From NCBI GenBank assembly GCA_947489085.1, contig CANLCJ010000025.1, positions 1 to 64,000 of the forward strand: a stretch of DNA of 64,000 nt. Reading direction: 5' to 3'. Position numbers and translations under genes: made by a program. Below are positions 63,527 to 64,000 of this stretch, piece by piece (the first letter of the stretch is position 1; each line of letters starts with the position of its first letter). The DNA comes from an uncultured Flavobacteriaceae bacterium. Lineage in GTDB: Bacteria > Bacteroidota > Bacteroidia > Flavobacteriales > Flavobacteriaceae. Below the pieces are notes generated by a model, which ran no database searches, was not told the origin of the DNA, and saw only the letters and a list, made by a program, of their open reading frames with translations.

Positions 63527-64000
63527 ATGGATTTTAACCTATCGGAAGAACATAAATTGATAAGAGACGCAGCCAGAGATTTTGCGCAAATGGAATTATT
63601 ACCTGGTGTTATAGAGCGTGACAATGCTCAAGAATTTCCTGAAAGTCTGGTAAAAAAAATGGCCGATTTGGGCTTTATGGGTATTATGGTAGATCCTAAA
63701 TATGGTGGTAGCGGTATGGATACCATATCCTACGTTCTCATTATGGAAGAGTTATCTAAGATTGATGCCTCTGCCTCTGTAATAGTTTCTGTAAATAATT
63801 CTTTAGTCTGTTATGGCTTAGAAGCTTTTGGTACAGAGGAACAAAAAATTAATTACCTAAGCCCTTTAGCTAAGGGTGAAAAAATTGGTGCCTTTTGTTT
63901 GAGTGAACCTGAAGCAGGTAGCGACGCAACATCTCAAAAAACAACTGCTATAGCTCAAGGAGATCACTATATTTTAAACGGCACTAAAAACTGGATTACT
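63527..64000 (+). CDS. Acyl-CoA dehydrogenase (5' part only)
   Basis: 158 codons run to the window edge. It starts MDFNLSEEHKLIRDAARDFA, then FPESLVKKMADLGFMGIMV, and the FAD-site stretch GAFCLSEPEAGSDATSQKTT, followed by ILNGTKNWIT. This is the short-chain/butyryl type layout of the family. It differs clearly from the dehydrogenase at 20.6-21.7 kb. The catalytic Glu is beyond the window. Confidence 0.93.
   Translation, partial: MDFNLSEEHKLIRDAARDFAQMELLPGVIERDNAQEFPESLVKKMADLGFMGIMVDPKYGGSGMDTISYVLIMEELSKIDASASVIVSVNNSLVCYGLEAFGTEEQKINYLSPLAKGEKIGAFCLSEPEAGSDATSQKTTAIAQGDHYILNGTKNWIT

Overview
The window looks like a chromosome segment of a marine or free-living member of the Flavobacteriaceae (Bacteroidota). 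The DNA is AT-rich and start codons lack clear Shine-Dalgarno sequences. Several promoters carry the Bacteroidota -7 box TAnnTTTG. The window holds type IX secretion and gliding genes (porV, porU, gldJ), T9SS-type C-terminal sorting domains, and the typical block rpsU-xerC-hpf-tRNAs-tuf-tRNA-Trp-secE-nusG-rplKAJL-rpoBC followed by a DUF3467 gene. No rRNA, CRISPR array, prophage or complete insertion sequence is visible.

Layout. 1-2420 is the start of a large secreted protein with calcium-binding thrombospondin type 3 repeats, cut by the window edge. 2784-4370 is prfC. 4371-5319 holds a DUF3467 gene whose 3' end is tandemly repeated behind it. 5320-20493 (minus strand) is the transcription/translation block with five tRNAs. 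20579-27478 holds an acyl-CoA dehydrogenase, a helix-hairpin-helix protein, a sodium:amino-acid symporter, a potassium channel and small membrane or conserved proteins. 27783-37134 contains two convergent operons of the transglutaminase / circularly permuted ATP-grasp / alpha-E type. This family is predicted to make or attach peptides, but its chemistry is not established. 37503-40772 has pdhC, pdhA and cdd. 40960-48040 is porV (broken by a frameshift in this sequence), porU and gldJ, followed by murF.

49.4-57.3 kb is accessory DNA: two lipoproteins, a T9SS-exported putative glycoside hydrolase, a dead IS1595-type transposase, a membrane glycosyltransferase-like protein, a relic of a secreted protein and a GNAT acetyltransferase. 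From 51.66 to 57.25 kb it is bracketed by a roughly 100 bp imperfect direct repeat. One copy abuts the tRNA-Val 3' end, which is the structure expected of a small, decayed tRNA-associated island. 57380-62081 is an nhaD-exbB-exbD-tonB-folC operon, then anmK and the start of a second acyl-CoA dehydrogenase.

Most notable points: (i) a 29-codon, glutamine-rich reading frame begins one base after the alpha-E gene in the ATP-grasp operon and is a candidate substrate peptide; (ii) porV is interrupted by an apparent loss of one T; (iii) the tRNA-Val-flanked island; (iv) the 107 bp repeats made from the end of the DUF3467 gene; (v) a terminator and promoter that overlap in front of the tRNA-tuf operon.
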